Positions 30,017 to 39,541 are shown, numbered from the stretch's first letter. The stretch is 64,000 nucleotides of DNA from Vibrio alfacsensis (GCF_003544875.1 NZ_CP032093.1:1674001-1738000), one strand, 5' to 3'. Notes: generated from the letters alone by a model not told the origin. A program made the numbers and translations.

Positions 30017-31143
30017 TTACTTGAGTTCAATCCACGCTTTACGTTGCAGTTTATCCATATACGACCACGCCATAAAGCGACTGACCTTTTGACCTTGACT
30101 CATCTCTATGACACGAATCGCTTTCACGCCCAGATTTTCTAATTGCTTACGCATTGGGCGAACATTGTCTTTCTTAGAAATCAACGTTGTGAACCAAAGC
30201 ACTTGTGCTCCAAACGCTTGGCTTTCATTAGCCATTTTACGAATAAAGGCCGCTTCTCCACCCTCACACCAAAGCTCCGCATTTTGCCCGCCAAAATTTA
30301 ACGTCGGCGTATTGGCTTTCACTGGGTTTATTTGAGTTTTTACGCCTTTTTTACGCTGATTGGCTTTCAAGTTGTCGAGCTTACGTTGACTCCCCATCGA
30401 AGCTTCTTCTGCCGAGCTGTGAAAAGGCGGGTTGCACGTCGTCACATCGAAGCGATCATTCGGCTGAATAACACCACGATAAATATAAGCGTTACTCGCT
30501 TGTTCAACGAGCTTAATCTTGCCGTTTAATGACCCATTACGATCGACAATCGCCTGTGCAGATTCAATGGATTTAGGATCGACATCGCTGCCTACGTATT
30601 GCCAACCATATTGTGAGACACCAACGATAGGATAAATGCAATTCGCGCCCACGCCGACATCCAGCGCTTGAACATGACGATGTGGATACTTGCCTTTTAC
30701 CTCGCCATCAAGCAATTCTGCAACACGATGTATGTAATCAGCACGACCAGGAATCGGTGGACACAAATAGTGTTCCGGAATGTCCCAATATTCGATATCG
30801 TAGTACGCAGCAAGCAGTGCTTTGTTCAGCATTTTTACTGCTTTCGGATCCGAGAAGTTGATCGAATCTTCCCCTTTCGGGTTCTTAATAACAAATGGTT
30901 TTAACCGAGGCTCTGCTGCGATTAATTTGTTGAAATCATAACGACCTCGATGGGCATTACGCTCATGCAAACCACTCTTAGCCACCTTAAAAATTCTACT
31001 TCGCTCTTTTCTTTCAACCCTTTTGCTTTCATCGCAGGCTTATTCTTCACACGCTTTGGCTTAGCATTGGTGACTCCTCTGCCAGGCTTTGATTTCAAAG
31101 CGTTCGGTTGAGCTTGTTTCGCGTTGTGATTATTGTTCTTCAT
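30017..31143 (-). pseudogene. rlmF: 23S rRNA (adenine(1618)-N(6))-methyltransferase, frameshifted near N-terminus
   Basis: The body (322 residues) contains the N6-adenine methyltransferase motif NPPFHSS and the SAM-site region [18 protein letters not shown], plus the RlmF hallmark [19 protein letters not shown] Lys/Asn-rich N-terminal extension, as in vibrios, is in another frame (MKNNNHNAKQAQPNALK... to EKSEVEF) starting at 31143. One base added to the A-run at 30989-30993 fuses them to about 375 residues. The core could still be translated alone from an internal start. It overlaps the YgjP-like gene by 14 bp. Confidence 0.85.
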
Positions 31144-31645
31144 TCGAGTTCGCTTTTAAATCGAGATAAATCATAAATAGACGAGCATCAAATTCGAGTT
31201 GGTGATACTCAGGTTCCATATAGCAGCAAAGTTGGTAAAACGCTTTATCGTGATTTTTCTCACGCGTATGCGCTAACTCATGCACAACCAGCATTCTCAA
31301 CAACGGTTCTGGCGCATCTTTAAACACATTCGCAATACGGATCTCGTTCTTCGATTTCAGTTTACCGCCATGATTTCGGCTGATCACACTGTGCAATCCG
31401 AGCGCATTGTTCACCACATGAATTTTCTTATCGTAGACCACTTTACTAATAGGTGCGGCTTTCTTCATGTAACGATTTTTGATCGCGATGGCATACTCGT
31501 AGAGCGCCTTTTCACTTTTAATTTGGTGTTGGTCTGGATAACGTTTTTCGAACCAAGGAACAAACTTACCACTGTCTATTGCTGAGCTTACTTGCTCGAC
31601 AATCTGTTGCGGATAACCTTGAATGTATCGAAGTGACGGATGCAT
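31130..31645 (-). CDS. YgjP-like metallopeptidase-domain protein (M48/DUF45 type)
   Basis: 171 residues. The zinc motif VVHELAHTREKNHDKAFY gives HELAH plus a downstream Glu/His, typical of the YgjP/SprT-like predicted metal-dependent hydrolases. The preceding region (RSFGDKH-like elements absent; GGKLKSKNEIRIANVFKDAP present) matches the family's beta-hairpin. No signal peptide, so cytoplasmic. The end overlaps the restored rlmF start by 14 bases, suggesting coupled translation. Biological substrate unknown. Confidence 0.8.
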   Translation of the reverse strand: MHPSLRYIQGYPQQIVEQVSSAIDSGKFVPWFEKRYPDQHQIKSEKALYEYAIAIKNRYMKKAAPISKVVYDKKIHVVNNALGLHSVISRNHGGKLKSKNEIRIANVFKDAPEPLLRMLVVHELAHTREKNHDKAFYQLCCYMEPEYHQLEFDARLFMIYLDLKANSNEEQ

Positions 31646-31782
31646 GAATATAAATCTGCTATGGCAAAAGAAAGTGGCTAAATATACCTGAGATACGCCA
31701 GAGTTTCATCTTAGGTTTCAGCTTTCCTTTATCACTAAACCTCGCTAAACTGCGCCTCCCGACGATAATGGAGAGAAATTGA

Positions 31783-32013
31783 ATGAAACGTGTCGTTCTT
31801 TATGTCAAAGACAAGTGCCCTCACTGTAAAGATGCTCAACGTTATCTTGATTCGAAAAACATTGTTTACCGCTTGTGTAATGCAAAAATGCAACGCGGTC
31901 GTAAAGAGTTAGATGCGCTTGGTGTACGCTCGGTGCCAGTGCTAAAGATTGGGGATCGCTTAATGATCGGCTGGAACCCAAAAAACTTCGATAAGATGTA
32001 CGGCGGCAACTGA
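31783..32013 (+). CDS. glutaredoxin-like protein
   Basis: 76 residues, thioredoxin fold with the redox motif CPHC at residues 13-16 (VKDKCPHCKDAQRYL) and the cis-Pro loop GVRSVPVLKIGDRL. CPHC resembles DsbA-type chemistry but the size and the W-N-P-K-N-F end fit the short glutaredoxin/NrdH-like family. A good ribosome site (GGAGAG) precedes the ATG. Likely a cytoplasmic thiol-disulfide reductase; partner unknown. Confidence 0.85.
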   Translation: MKRVVLYVKDKCPHCKDAQRYLDSKNIVYRLCNAKMQRGRKELDALGVRSVPVLKIGDRLMIGWNPKNFDKMYGGN

Positions 32014-32041
32014 TCGATAACGATCCGTTTTGAAGAACTCC

Positions 32042-32071
32042 GTTTAAGCAAATCTGCTTTAAGCAAGTCCA
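32042..32071. repeat. 15-bp degenerate tandem repeat
   Basis: GTTTAAGCAAATCTG (32042-32056) and CTTTAAGCAAGTCCA (32057-32071), followed by a weaker third unit CTTTAAAGAGC, just downstream of the glutaredoxin stop codon. Confidence 0.6.
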
Positions 32072-32075
32072 CTTT

Positions 32076-32123
32076 AAAGAGCTTTTGAATCTGGGTATTT
32101 GAACTTGAATTCGAAGCTCTTTT
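32076..32123. terminator. probable terminator between glutaredoxin and LysR genes
   Basis: AAAGAGCTT (32076-32084) pairs with AAGCTCTTT (32115-32123), extended inward by GAAT/ATTC, followed by a T-tract. The loop is long, so efficiency is uncertain. Confidence 0.5.
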
Positions 32124-32125
32124 TA

Positions 32126-32995
32126 TCAAACATATCGCTTTATAAAGTCGATGAATGTGCGATCGGCAATCGACAAATAGCCTTGCTTTCTCCATGCCAA
32201 CGCCAAATCCAACTTAACGGGTGGCTCAAATGGTATGCCCACTACACTGCTCTCATGTTGTGTCACCAATTCCAATAAAGCGGTTATCGCAAACTCTTGC
32301 CTTACAATGCTCAGAATGAGCGGCAACAAGTTCGTTTCAAAAGATGACTTCATGGAAAAGCCGTGCTCTTCACTCACCTGATCCAAAAATTCTCGGTGAA
32401 AATAGCCATGTTGAAACATGACTAAATCGTGCTCAAAAAACGCTTCAAACTGCACGCTACTCTGCTGCGCCAACTCATGCTCAGGCGCAACAACCGCGAC
32501 CATCTGGCTGGTAAACAAATGATCAGTTTCAAGATCGTCAGGTACGTCATCACAACTGATCACGCCGATATCCAACTGCCCGTTAAGAAGCATCTTCCGA
32601 ATGGATTGCGTTCCCGCTTCTACTAACGTAAGTTTCAAATCTGGGTACTGGCTTTTAAAGGCCATGACAACCCTAGGAAAAAAATAACTCCCCATCATAG
32701 ATGGCGTACCTAACCGCACTTCTCCTTTGGTTAAGCCTTTAAGTTCATCAATGGCCAGTTGTGCATCATGTAACTGTTGAATCACTCGTTTCGCGTGTAC
32801 GAGCAAAGTTTCGCCCTCCTTGGTTAAGCTAATTCGTTTGTCATCTCGTCGAAATAATGTGACCCCAAGTGACTGCTCAAATTTCTTAATAGAAATACTT
32901 AATGCAGGCTGAGCAATATGCAGAGCTTTAGCCGCATGGGTTACATTGCCGTGTTCAGCCACCGCCAAAAAATGTTTAAGCTGTTTCGATTCCAT
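32126..32995 (-). CDS. LysR-family transcriptional regulator
   Basis: 289 residues from ATG 32995; longer starts would place 17 atypical residues before the HTH. HTH: LKHFLAVAEHGNVTHAAKAL, IAQPALSISIKKFEQSLG; substrate domain about residues 90-285. The style (NVTHAAKALHIAQPALSI) is that of CynR/CbbR-like activators. It is divergent from the MFS gene at 33100 with a 104-bp shared promoter region, so that exporter is the probable target. Confidence 0.88.
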   Translation of the reverse strand: MESKQLKHFLAVAEHGNVTHAAKALHIAQPALSISIKKFEQSLGVTLFRRDDKRISLTKEGETLLVHAKRVIQQLHDAQLAIDELKGLTKGEVRLGTPSMMGSYFFPRVVMAFKSQYPDLKLTLVEAGTQSIRKMLLNGQLDIGVISCDDVPDDLETDHLFTSQMVAVVAPEHELAQQSSVQFEAFFEHDLVMFQHGYFHREFLDQVSEEHGFSMKSSFETNLLPLILSIVRQEFAITALLELVTQHESSVVGIPFEPPVKLDLALAWRKQGYLSIADRTFIDFIKRYV

Positions 32996-33099
32996 GAGAT
33001 CAAAATATATACCAACCATATTTTTAATATATTTTTCAATCCACAACTAACTGCTAAATTGATCACAATTCTCAGACTTACCTCCTTTAGGCAGGACCT

Positions 33100-34321
33100 A
33101 TGATCCGTTTTGGCACTCCGGAATACTCACGTATCACGCTTTCACTCGCGCTTGGTTCTTTTTTGGTATTTTCTAACCTGTACCTACTTCAACCCATGCT
33201 GCCAAGCTTTGCTGTCCATTTCACGATTTCAGAAACGCAAGTAAACTGGTTGTTTGCTTCCACAACTCTCGCACTCTCTTTTAGTTTGCTTCCGATGGCG
33301 GTTCTGTCGGAGTCTGTTGGCCGTAAACCCGTAATGATGTTTGGTTTATTCTCAATACCTGCTTTATCGGCATTGATGCTCCTTGGGGATTCATTTCTAT
33401 TCTTAGTTGTGTGTCGTGCACTTATCGGCATCGCACTAGCTGCATTCGCCGCTGTCGCGGTGGCCTATATGGCGGAAGAATTAGACCAACATGCATTCTC
33501 AATGGCGATTGGCACTTACATTGCTGCCAACTCTCTCGGTGGCATCGCAGGACGAATTAGCGGGGGACTATTAGCAGACAACTTTGGCGTACACATTGCG
33601 ATTGAAGTGATGATGATAGTAACGCTCATTGGCGTTGCCAGTGTTCAATACTTATTACCGAAACAACGGAATTTTACGCCATCATCCAACACGTTGAGAC
33701 ATCAACACCGTGCCATTGCTGGCCACTTTAAGAACCAGAAAGTATGGTTTGCGATGCTCATTGGCGGCTTAAACTTCGCGTTATTTGTTAACCTCTATTC
33801 CGTGATGGGATTTCGCTTAGTTGCGGCACCACATAACGTACCTGTCGGTTTGGCTTCACTTATCTTTATTTGTTATTTAGGGGACGTTTTCATCCCGATG
33901 TGCGGGTCACTGGAGCAAGCGCTACTCCGCGATTGTCGGGATGTTGCTTGGCGCAGTAGTTAGTATGGCCGGTATGTGGATCGCGGCGTTTGAAAGTATT
34001 GCAGCAATGCTTATTGGGCTTTTGATGATCAGCTTTGGCGCATTTTTTACTCACACCTTAGCTTATGGTTGGGTCGGACAAACGGCAACACATAACAAAG
34101 CGACGGCGACGGCATTGTATTTGGTTCATTATTACATTGGTGGCAGTTTGGGTGGATTCTTACTACTGTATTGTTGGCAGCATGGTGGCTGGTCTAGCGT
34201 TTTAATTGGCGGAAGCGTGCTTTATATTGCCATGTTCGCTGCGATTATCTATCTAAAACGCATGAGTAAACAGCATGGTAAAGATGAACCGACGGATATG
34301 ACTCACTTGGAAAGAAGCTAA
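33100..34321 (+). pseudogene. MFS transporter (DHA1-like), frameshifted
   Basis: Two frames combine to about 406 residues and 12 helices. The first begins MIRFGTPEYSRITLSLALGS and carries motif A (LPMAVLSESVGRKPVMMFGL), then loses frame after FICYLG. The second frame continues TFSSRCAGHWSKRYSAIVGM into LLGAVVSMAGMWIAAF and the last helices, ending LERS at 34321. Removing one G from the GGGG at 33880-33883 restores a single protein. This is the only break that needs a base removed. The pairing with the divergent LysR regulator supports an inducible exporter; substrate unknown. Confidence 0.78.
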
Positions 34322-34341
34322 ATCTTGGAAAGAAGCTAGAT
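34306..34341. repeat. 18-bp tandem duplication across a stop codon
   Basis: CTTGGAAAGAAGCTAAAT (34306-34323) is followed at once by CTTGGAAAGAAGCTAGAT (34324-34341), 17 of 18 identical. The MFS stop codon (34319-34321) lies in the first copy, so the gene's last codons are duplicated into the 3' untranslated region. Confidence 0.85.
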
Positions 34342-34380
34342 AATGCTATGCTTGCGCCACACTCATAACTATAAAGTCGT

Positions 34381-34962
34381 ATGCTAATGCGCTCAACACA
34401 AGAAAAACCAAATACCAATATCAACACCATCACACAACAAGTCGACCAGTGGCTCAATGATGTCGTGATTGGGTTAAACTTATGTCCCTTTGCAGCAAAA
34501 CCGCAGCGGAACAAACAGATTAAGATTTTCGTCAGTGAGGCAAACCAAGAAGAAACCTTACTTGAAGATATCTTATTGCAATTGATTGAACTCAATAACA
34601 CCGAGCCTGAAAAGTTGGAAACCACATTGGTTGTGGTACCCAACATGCTGCATGATTTTTGGGACTACAACTTCTTTATCGATTGGGTTGAGGGGTTAAT
34701 CAAGCAACAAGATTGGGAAGGTATTTTCCAAGTAGCAACATTCCATCCAGACTATTGTTTTGGTGGTTCAGAACCGGCAGATGACGAGAATCTCACAAAC
34801 CGGTCACCTTACCCGGTATTCCATCTTATTCGTGAAGAAAGCATGGAAAAAGTACTCAAACACTACCCAGATCCAGAGTCGATTCCAGAGACCAATATTG
34901 CTCGAGTTTCGTCCCTAACTGAAGATGAACGTAAGAAGCTCTTTCCTTACTTGTTTCGCTAA
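34381..34962 (+). CDS. DUF1415 family protein
   Basis: 193 residues. The conserved opening QWLNDVVIGLNLCPFAAKPQ and the later ATFHPDYCFGGSEPADDENL / TNRSPYPVFHLIREES are hallmarks of DUF1415, a soluble cytoplasmic family with invariant Cys and His but no assigned function. Two ATGs six bases apart (34381, 34387) are possible. No obvious operon partner. Confidence 0.88.
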   Translation: MLMRSTQEKPNTNINTITQQVDQWLNDVVIGLNLCPFAAKPQRNKQIKIFVSEANQEETLLEDILLQLIELNNTEPEKLETTLVVVPNMLHDFWDYNFFIDWVEGLIKQQDWEGIFQVATFHPDYCFGGSEPADDENLTNRSPYPVFHLIREESMEKVLKHYPDPESIPETNIARVSSLTEDERKKLFPYLFR

Positions 34963-35113
34963 CCAATCTCTACTCTGGATAATTTAAGCCCAACACATAG
35001 GGTTTATTTTTCTTTCTCCGGTTAATTTTTGATCGAGAAAGATCAACAGACCCTATAGGCAGATTTCTAACCAGTTAGAATCGGAACACTTGGGGATCAA
35101 AGTTCGGTTTGAT

Positions 35114-35725
35114 ATGATTGCGACCTCAATTGATTCAATGGACATTAGAATGCAACTGTCAAAGCTAACCCAAGAGATTTTTGATCACTTATACCGTGAC
35201 ATCACCGAGTTCCGTAGCACATTCGACCTACCAGTCGCAGATGTCGCAAGCTTAGACGCACAGGCAGACACGTTACACACGTCTCTAGCGATCGAAGAGT
35301 TGACCGAACTAGCAGAAGCAGATTGCAAGACAGAACAAGCTGACGCAATCATCGACAGCGTTTATGTTTTAATGGGCCGCCTAGTACATCTTGGCGACAG
35401 CAAAGTTGAAGACAATCTAGCAATCAGCTACTTGATCGATCTATTACTTAACGTTGCGATAAACCGCGGTATCGACTTTATTCCTTGCTGGGATGAAGTA
35501 CACTCCAGCAACATGAGCAAAGTGTGCCGCAACGAAAAAGAATACGCAGAGACAGAAACATTCTACGCTGAACAAGGCATCAAATTAATGGCCGTTCAAA
35601 AAGGCGAGTACATCATTGCTAAATGTGCCGAAGACTTTGTCTCTGAAAGTAAAACGGTTCGTAAAGGTAAAGTCCTAAAATCTGTTTACTACCGCCCTGC
35701 CGATCTCAAGCCACTGACGCAATAA
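35114..35725 (+). CDS. all-alpha NTP pyrophosphohydrolase-like protein (PRA-PH/MazG type)
   Basis: 203 residues from ATG 35114 (a TTG at 35090 is possible). LAIEELTELAEADCKTEQAD followed by AIIDSVYVLMG gives the ExxE...D/N metal-binding helices of the MazG/HisE superfamily. The family phrase IPCWDEVHSSNMSKV appears in the second half. Such proteins hydrolyse nucleoside triphosphates or phosphoribosyl-ATP. A small inverted repeat TTCTAAC-CA-GTTAGAA (35065-35080) stands in the upstream region. The downstream terminator is strong. Confidence 0.78.
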   Translation: MIATSIDSMDIRMQLSKLTQEIFDHLYRDITEFRSTFDLPVADVASLDAQADTLHTSLAIEELTELAEADCKTEQADAIIDSVYVLMGRLVHLGDSKVEDNLAISYLIDLLLNVAINRGIDFIPCWDEVHSSNMSKVCRNEKEYAETETFYAEQGIKLMAVQKGEYIIAKCAEDFVSESKTVRKGKVLKSVYYRPADLKPLTQ

Positions 35726-35757
35726 ATATATAATATCAATTCGATATATTACATTTG

Positions 35758-35784
35758 AAAACGCTCATCTTTCGTGAGCGTTTT
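35758..35784 (+). terminator. intrinsic terminator
   Basis: AAAACGCTCA (35758-35767) and TGAGCGTTTT (35775-35784), 10-bp stem, 7-nt loop, six T residues at the end. Confidence 0.9.
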
Positions 35785-35916
35785 TTATTCTCTACCCAAC
35801 CGCTCCATCTGGCGAACCTCTTACCAAATTGATTTTGACCATTCCCATTCATGCTTCAATAAATTAGACTCGAGTAACGCGCTAGATTGTTTGAATTAAT
35901 GAGAAAAGGAATGCCC

Positions 35917-36300
35917 ATGAGCTCAAGTATGATCCTTACCGAGTCACTGATCGAAAGTGGTCGAGATATCCCACTAAAAGAACTGCTGTATGCAAAGCGC
36001 GTACTTGATAACTACATGGCGGTAGCGAAAGAAAGCAGTCCATTAGAACTACTGGCTGAAATGAAAACAGCGGCAAAACAGGTGGATTACTTCACGTCTG
36101 ACAATACGCCTTGTGAGGCACGAAACGTTATTTGCCAAATGATAAGCGAAATTGAAAACGCCGCGTCTTTTGAAGATTTTAAAACACTCGCAGGAAAACC
36201 ATCACTTGCGCTCAACGAACTCATTGAAGATAGAGCACAACTGATTAAGCATGAACGTGAATTGCTCCTCGCCTCTGGTTATGATGCCTCACGCATCTAG
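35917..36300 (+). CDS. hypothetical protein
   Basis: 127 residues from ATG 35917, chosen because AAAAGGA ends six bases before it (an ATG at 35911 abuts the ribosome site). The protein is acidic and helical with no membrane segment (SLIESGRDIPLKELLYAKRV, LALNELIEDRAQLIKHEREL). I do not recognise the family and see no catalytic motif. It is monocistronic, bounded by terminators at 35758 and 36362. Confidence 0.65.
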   Translation: MSSSMILTESLIESGRDIPLKELLYAKRVLDNYMAVAKESSPLELLAEMKTAAKQVDYFTSDNTPCEARNVICQMISEIENAASFEDFKTLAGKPSLALNELIEDRAQLIKHERELLLASGYDASRI

Positions 36301-36361
36301 CACTCGTGTCTGATATACGCTAATTTTCTAATTTAGAACGAGTATAACGCTCGAAAACAAC

Positions 36362-36384
36362 AAAGGAGCTCATTGAGCTCCTTT
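36362..36384. terminator. hairpin terminator
   Basis: AAAGGAGCTC (36362-36371) and GAGCTCCTTT (36375-36384) form a perfect 10-bp stem with loop ATT, 61 bases after the hypothetical gene's stop. Confidence 0.75.
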
Positions 36385-36391
36385 ACTTATA

Positions 36392-36448
36392 CTAATCCGC
36401 TTTGTTCATGCTAATCTGTTTTGCTTATGCCAATCTACATTGCTTATG
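36392..36448. repeat. 19-bp tandem repeat, three degenerate copies
   Basis: Copies at 36392-36410, 36411-36429 and 36430-36448 follow the pattern C(T/C)AATC..(C/T/A)..TTG(T/C)T(C/T)ATG. The lead-in TTATACTAATCCGCTTTG nearly repeats the junction of the 22-bp repeat at 4832-4875. Confidence 0.75.
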
Positions 36449-36472
36449 CGATGGCTCATTAAAGGCCAAAAG

Positions 36473-37204
36473 TCACAGTCCTAAGTTATCCGATAGCTCT
36501 TTAATTTGTTGTAAATCCATTTTGTGGACTTCAATAAGCTGGTCAACTTGGCTCAAGCGGGAATTCGCTTCATCATGCTTATCACAAGCATCAGATTTTA
36601 CATCCCAAGATTTCCCCTCAAGAAAACATCACATTCTCTCTTCAGTTTTCGATTTTAGGAAGTAGCGCCACGCGCTCTTTTGCAATGATTCAAGCTCTTG
36701 AGAAATCTGGAGTTCTTTTTGGAACACTTCGCGGGAACGCTCGAACATCGTCGCTTGTATATCCGCCTGACGGTTTAATTTATCGTTTTCACTCTTCGTA
36801 CTGCTTAGCTTAGTTTTTTGCTCTTTCACCTGAGATTCAAGTGATAGATTCACCTTTTCTACTTCAGTTAATTGTTCTTGAAGTGCTTGCAGCTCCGCTT
36901 TATGTGCTTGTTCTTTTTCTGTCAATAATACGGCCAGCTTTTCTTCGATCTCTTTGTCTAACCCTGCTTCACGTGTCTTAACTTGAGAGGCTAAATTTGA
37001 TTTATCTTGAGCTAGCGATTGATACTTTTCTTCCAGCACTTGATAAGTAGACTCCCACTTATTCGCGGTTAGTACAGAGCCTGCTAATCCCCCAAAAGCT
37101 AGACCTAATACTGCCGCTATAGCGATATAAATCTGAGTACGCTTATCACGCTCTTCAATGACAACTACTTCGTCTTGTTCTTCAATTTTATTATGAGAAG
37201 TCAC
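36473..37204 (-). pseudogene. single-pass membrane coiled-coil protein with a damaged C-terminus
   Basis: As read, 191 residues from GTG 37204 (GGAG nine bases upstream) to a stop at 36629. A cytoplasmic N-terminus, one helix (AIAAVLGLAFGGLAGSVLTA, about 33-52) and a long coiled coil follow. Conserved-looking protein continues through all three frames: after LQK comes ERVALLPKIEN, then KRECDVFL, then EGKSWDVKSDACDKHDEANS to a stop at 36473. Three one-base losses (near 36678-36681, 36645 and 36619) explain this and sum to three, returning to the original frame. Intact length would be about 244 residues. Function unknown; the two cysteines of the tail (RECDVF, SDACDK) would be lost in the truncated form. 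Confidence 0.7.
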
Positions 37205-37236
37205 AGCATTTTACTCCAAGGACTCTACTGATTTTG

Positions 37237-37395
37237 CTAGCGAGTGAGTTCCGCAATCATGATAGACGCGGTATAAATCAAAAACGCACTGATCAATGTA
37301 ATGATGGTCACTTTTTGAACTTTTTCATTTGTGCGATAGCGAAAAAGCACAAACGCCAAAACAATCAATACCGCAATAGCTAACAATCTGGTCAT
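37237..37395 (-). CDS. small membrane protein, 52 residues
   Basis: ATG 37395 has an excellent ribosome site (AAGGAGG, four bases before). The product is two helices: MTRLLAIAVLIVLAFVLFRY, a basic loop, then VTIITLISAFLIYTASIMIA. It lies 32 bases upstream of the coiled-coil membrane-protein gene in the same direction, so the two are likely co-expressed and may interact. An upstream in-frame start at 37458 is less likely. Family unknown to me. Confidence 0.7.
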   Translation of the reverse strand: MTRLLAIAVLIVLAFVLFRYRTNEKVQKVTIITLISAFLIYTASIMIAELTR

Positions 37396-37458
37396 ATCGC
37401 CTCCTTGCCCAGCATTAACAACGTATCTGATTCCATAGATAGGCTCTTGAGAAATCAT

Positions 37459-37823
37459 TGTAACTCATTTCTACGTTACTTACGGTCAACTTAGCGTAGA
37501 AATTAAAGTAATTCCCCCCTGTTTGATCAATTTTTCATCCTAAACTGAACAACTTATCACTTTTTACCCTGCCTCCTATTGGAAAACCGAATCAATCCTC
37601 TCCATCAATTAAGTGTGGAAATAAGAACAACAAAACATAGTTTGTCCAACAAATATACGATTGCCCCAACCTACTACCAGCCGTTCTGAAGAATGGTCAT
37701 GAAAATAAATCTTCATTTGGGTGTTGAATTGGTAAAAAAACATGATAGAGTTCACACGTTAATGGTGGCCAGCATCATTAACTAACCTTTACTCAGTTAT
37801 TTGAGTAAATGTTCCGATGAAGA
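37459..37823. other. spacer upstream of the glycine riboswitch
   Basis: 365 bp without a credible gene. It must contain the promoter for the riboswitch-symporter transcript, probably within 37700-37800, and the divergent promoter of the small membrane protein near 37500. I see no strong consensus -10/-35 pair and no repeat. Confidence 0.4.
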
Positions 37824-38021
37824 CTGCAGGAGAGAGGTTATTAACCAAAATTTAACATTTGGTTGGTGTAACCCGCCGAAGAATTAACTATTTCAGGTGC
37901 TACCTAGGTAGCAGGGACTGTAGTTGGAGGAACCTCTGGAGAGAACCGTTAAATCGGTCGCCGAAGGAGCAAGTCCCGCACATCTGTGTGGGGTGAAACT
38001 CTCAGGCAAAAGGACAGAGGA
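37824..38021 (+). promoter_or_regulatory. tandem glycine riboswitch
   Basis: Two glycine aptamers in series. Aptamer 1 (about 37824-37928) has GCAGGAGAGAGG and CCGCCGAAGAATTAACT. Aptamer 2 (about 37932-38021) has CTGGAGAGAACC, CGCCGAAGGAGCAAGTCCC and GAAACTCTCAGGCAAAAGGA, closed by a CCTCT/AGAGG P1 stem. A short linker joins them, as in cooperative tandem glycine switches. It lies in the 5' leader of the Na+/alanine-glycine symporter gene, a known arrangement in vibrios; at high glycine it should lower import. Confidence 0.92.
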
Positions 38022-38149
38022 GTGGAAAGTAACAACCTAACTATCGTTTGGCGTTCTCGCCTTCTTTTAACATAGCTTGGCTCTATTAGAGATCCATGAT
38101 CTCGACCTTTCCCTCTTCTCCTTATTAGTTGTTTTATTAAGGGGAAATC

Positions 38150-39526
38150 ATGAACGACCTATATTCTTTACTTCAAACCATTGATAATTTTGTCTGGGGT
38201 CCACCACTGCTAATTTTGCTAGTGGGTACCGGTGTTTACTTCACTTTTAGCCTAGGCTTGATCCAATTTAAGCACCTACCGACTGCGTTAGCGATGGTAT
38301 TTCGTAAAGATAAGTCATCTGATAAACAGGGTGACGTTTCTAGCTTTGCAGCACTATGTACTGCACTTTCTGCAACTATTGGTACTGGTAACATCGTCGG
38401 TGTTGCTACTGCAATTAAACTTGGTGGTCCAGGCGCACTATTCTGGATGTGGCTTGCTGCCCTATTCGGTATGGCAACAAAGTACGCTGAGTGTCTACTT
38501 GCAGTAAAATATCGCCGTGTTGACGATAAAGGCCAAATGATTGGCGGCCCTATGTACTACCTACAATATGGTGTTGGCTCTAAAGCGCTAGCCATCATGT
38601 TTGCGGTATTTGCTTTAGGTGTTGCTTGTTTTGGTATTGGTACCTTCCCACAAGTTAACGCAATCCTTGATGCAAGTGAAATATCTCTTGGTGTAGACCG
38701 TGATTTAGCCGCTTTCATCCTGACGCTATTAGTGGCGTTTGTCACACTAGGTGGCATCAAATCGATTGCAAGTGTGGCAGGTAAAGTTGTACCAGCCATG
38801 GCTGTATTCTACGTGTTAGCATGCTTGAGTGTGATCATCATGAATGCCGATCAGTTGCTTAACGCAATTGAGTTGGTGTTGGTGTCTGCTTTCACCTCTA
38901 CCGCTGCAACAGGTGGTTTCTTGGGTGCGAGTATTATGCTGGCTATCCAATCAGGTATTGCTCGTGGCGTATTCTCAAACGAATCTGGTTTGGGTAGTGC
39001 ACCAATGGCAGCCGCAGCCGCGAAAACAGACTCTTGTGTTGAACAAGGTTTGATTTCAATGACGGGTACTTTCTTCGATACCATCATCATTTGTACCATG
39101 ACAGGCCTTGCTCTGATCCTTACTGGAGCATGGCAAAGTGACCTAGCTGGTGCTGCGATGACAACCCACGCGTTTGCGGTTGGTCTAAATGCAGAAACAT
39201 TTGGTCCTATGCTGGTATCGATTGGTCTCATGTTCTTTGCATTTACTACTATCTTGGGTTGGAACTACTACGGCGAACGCTGTGTTGTGTTCCTACTTGG
39301 TACAAAAGCAGTGCTACCATACAAACTTATCTTTGTGGGTTTGGTTGCCTCTGGTGCGTTCCTTCACCTAGATATGATTTGGCTATTAGCTGATATCGTA
39401 AACGGATTAATGGCGATTCCGAACCTTATTGGTTTGATTGCACTTCGTCACGTCGTATTAGAAGAAACCAAACTGTTCTTCAAACCATCTTCTCAATCGG
39501 ATGATTTTGACGCAGTAAAAGCATAA
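38150..39526 (+). CDS. sodium:alanine/glycine symporter (AGCS family)
   Basis: 458 residues, about 11 membrane helices. Family signatures GPPLLILLVGTGVYFTFSLG, SALSATIGTGNIVGVATAIK-like (ALSATIGTGNIVGVATAI), GPGALFWMWLAALFGMATKY and GIARGVFSNESGLGSAPMAA are all present. It imports alanine or glycine with Na+ through the inner membrane. The glycine riboswitch in its leader points to glycine as a physiological substrate. AAGGGG precedes the ATG. A tandem repeat and a strong terminator follow. Confidence 0.94.
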   Translation: MNDLYSLLQTIDNFVWGPPLLILLVGTGVYFTFSLGLIQFKHLPTALAMVFRKDKSSDKQGDVSSFAALCTALSATIGTGNIVGVATAIKLGGPGALFWMWLAALFGMATKYAECLLAVKYRRVDDKGQMIGGPMYYLQYGVGSKALAIMFAVFALGVACFGIGTFPQVNAILDASEISLGVDRDLAAFILTLLVAFVTLGGIKSIASVAGKVVPAMAVFYVLACLSVIIMNADQLLNAIELVLVSAFTSTAATGGFLGASIMLAIQSGIARGVFSNESGLGSAPMAAAAAKTDSCVEQGLISMTGTFFDTIIICTMTGLALILTGAWQSDLAGAAMTTHAFAVGLNAETFGPMLVSIGLMFFAFTTILGWNYYGERCVVFLLGTKAVLPYKLIFVGLVASGAFLHLDMIWLLADIVNGLMAIPNLIGLIALRHVVLEETKLFFKPSSQSDDFDAVKA

Positions 39527-39541
39527 TTGGCATAGACAACC

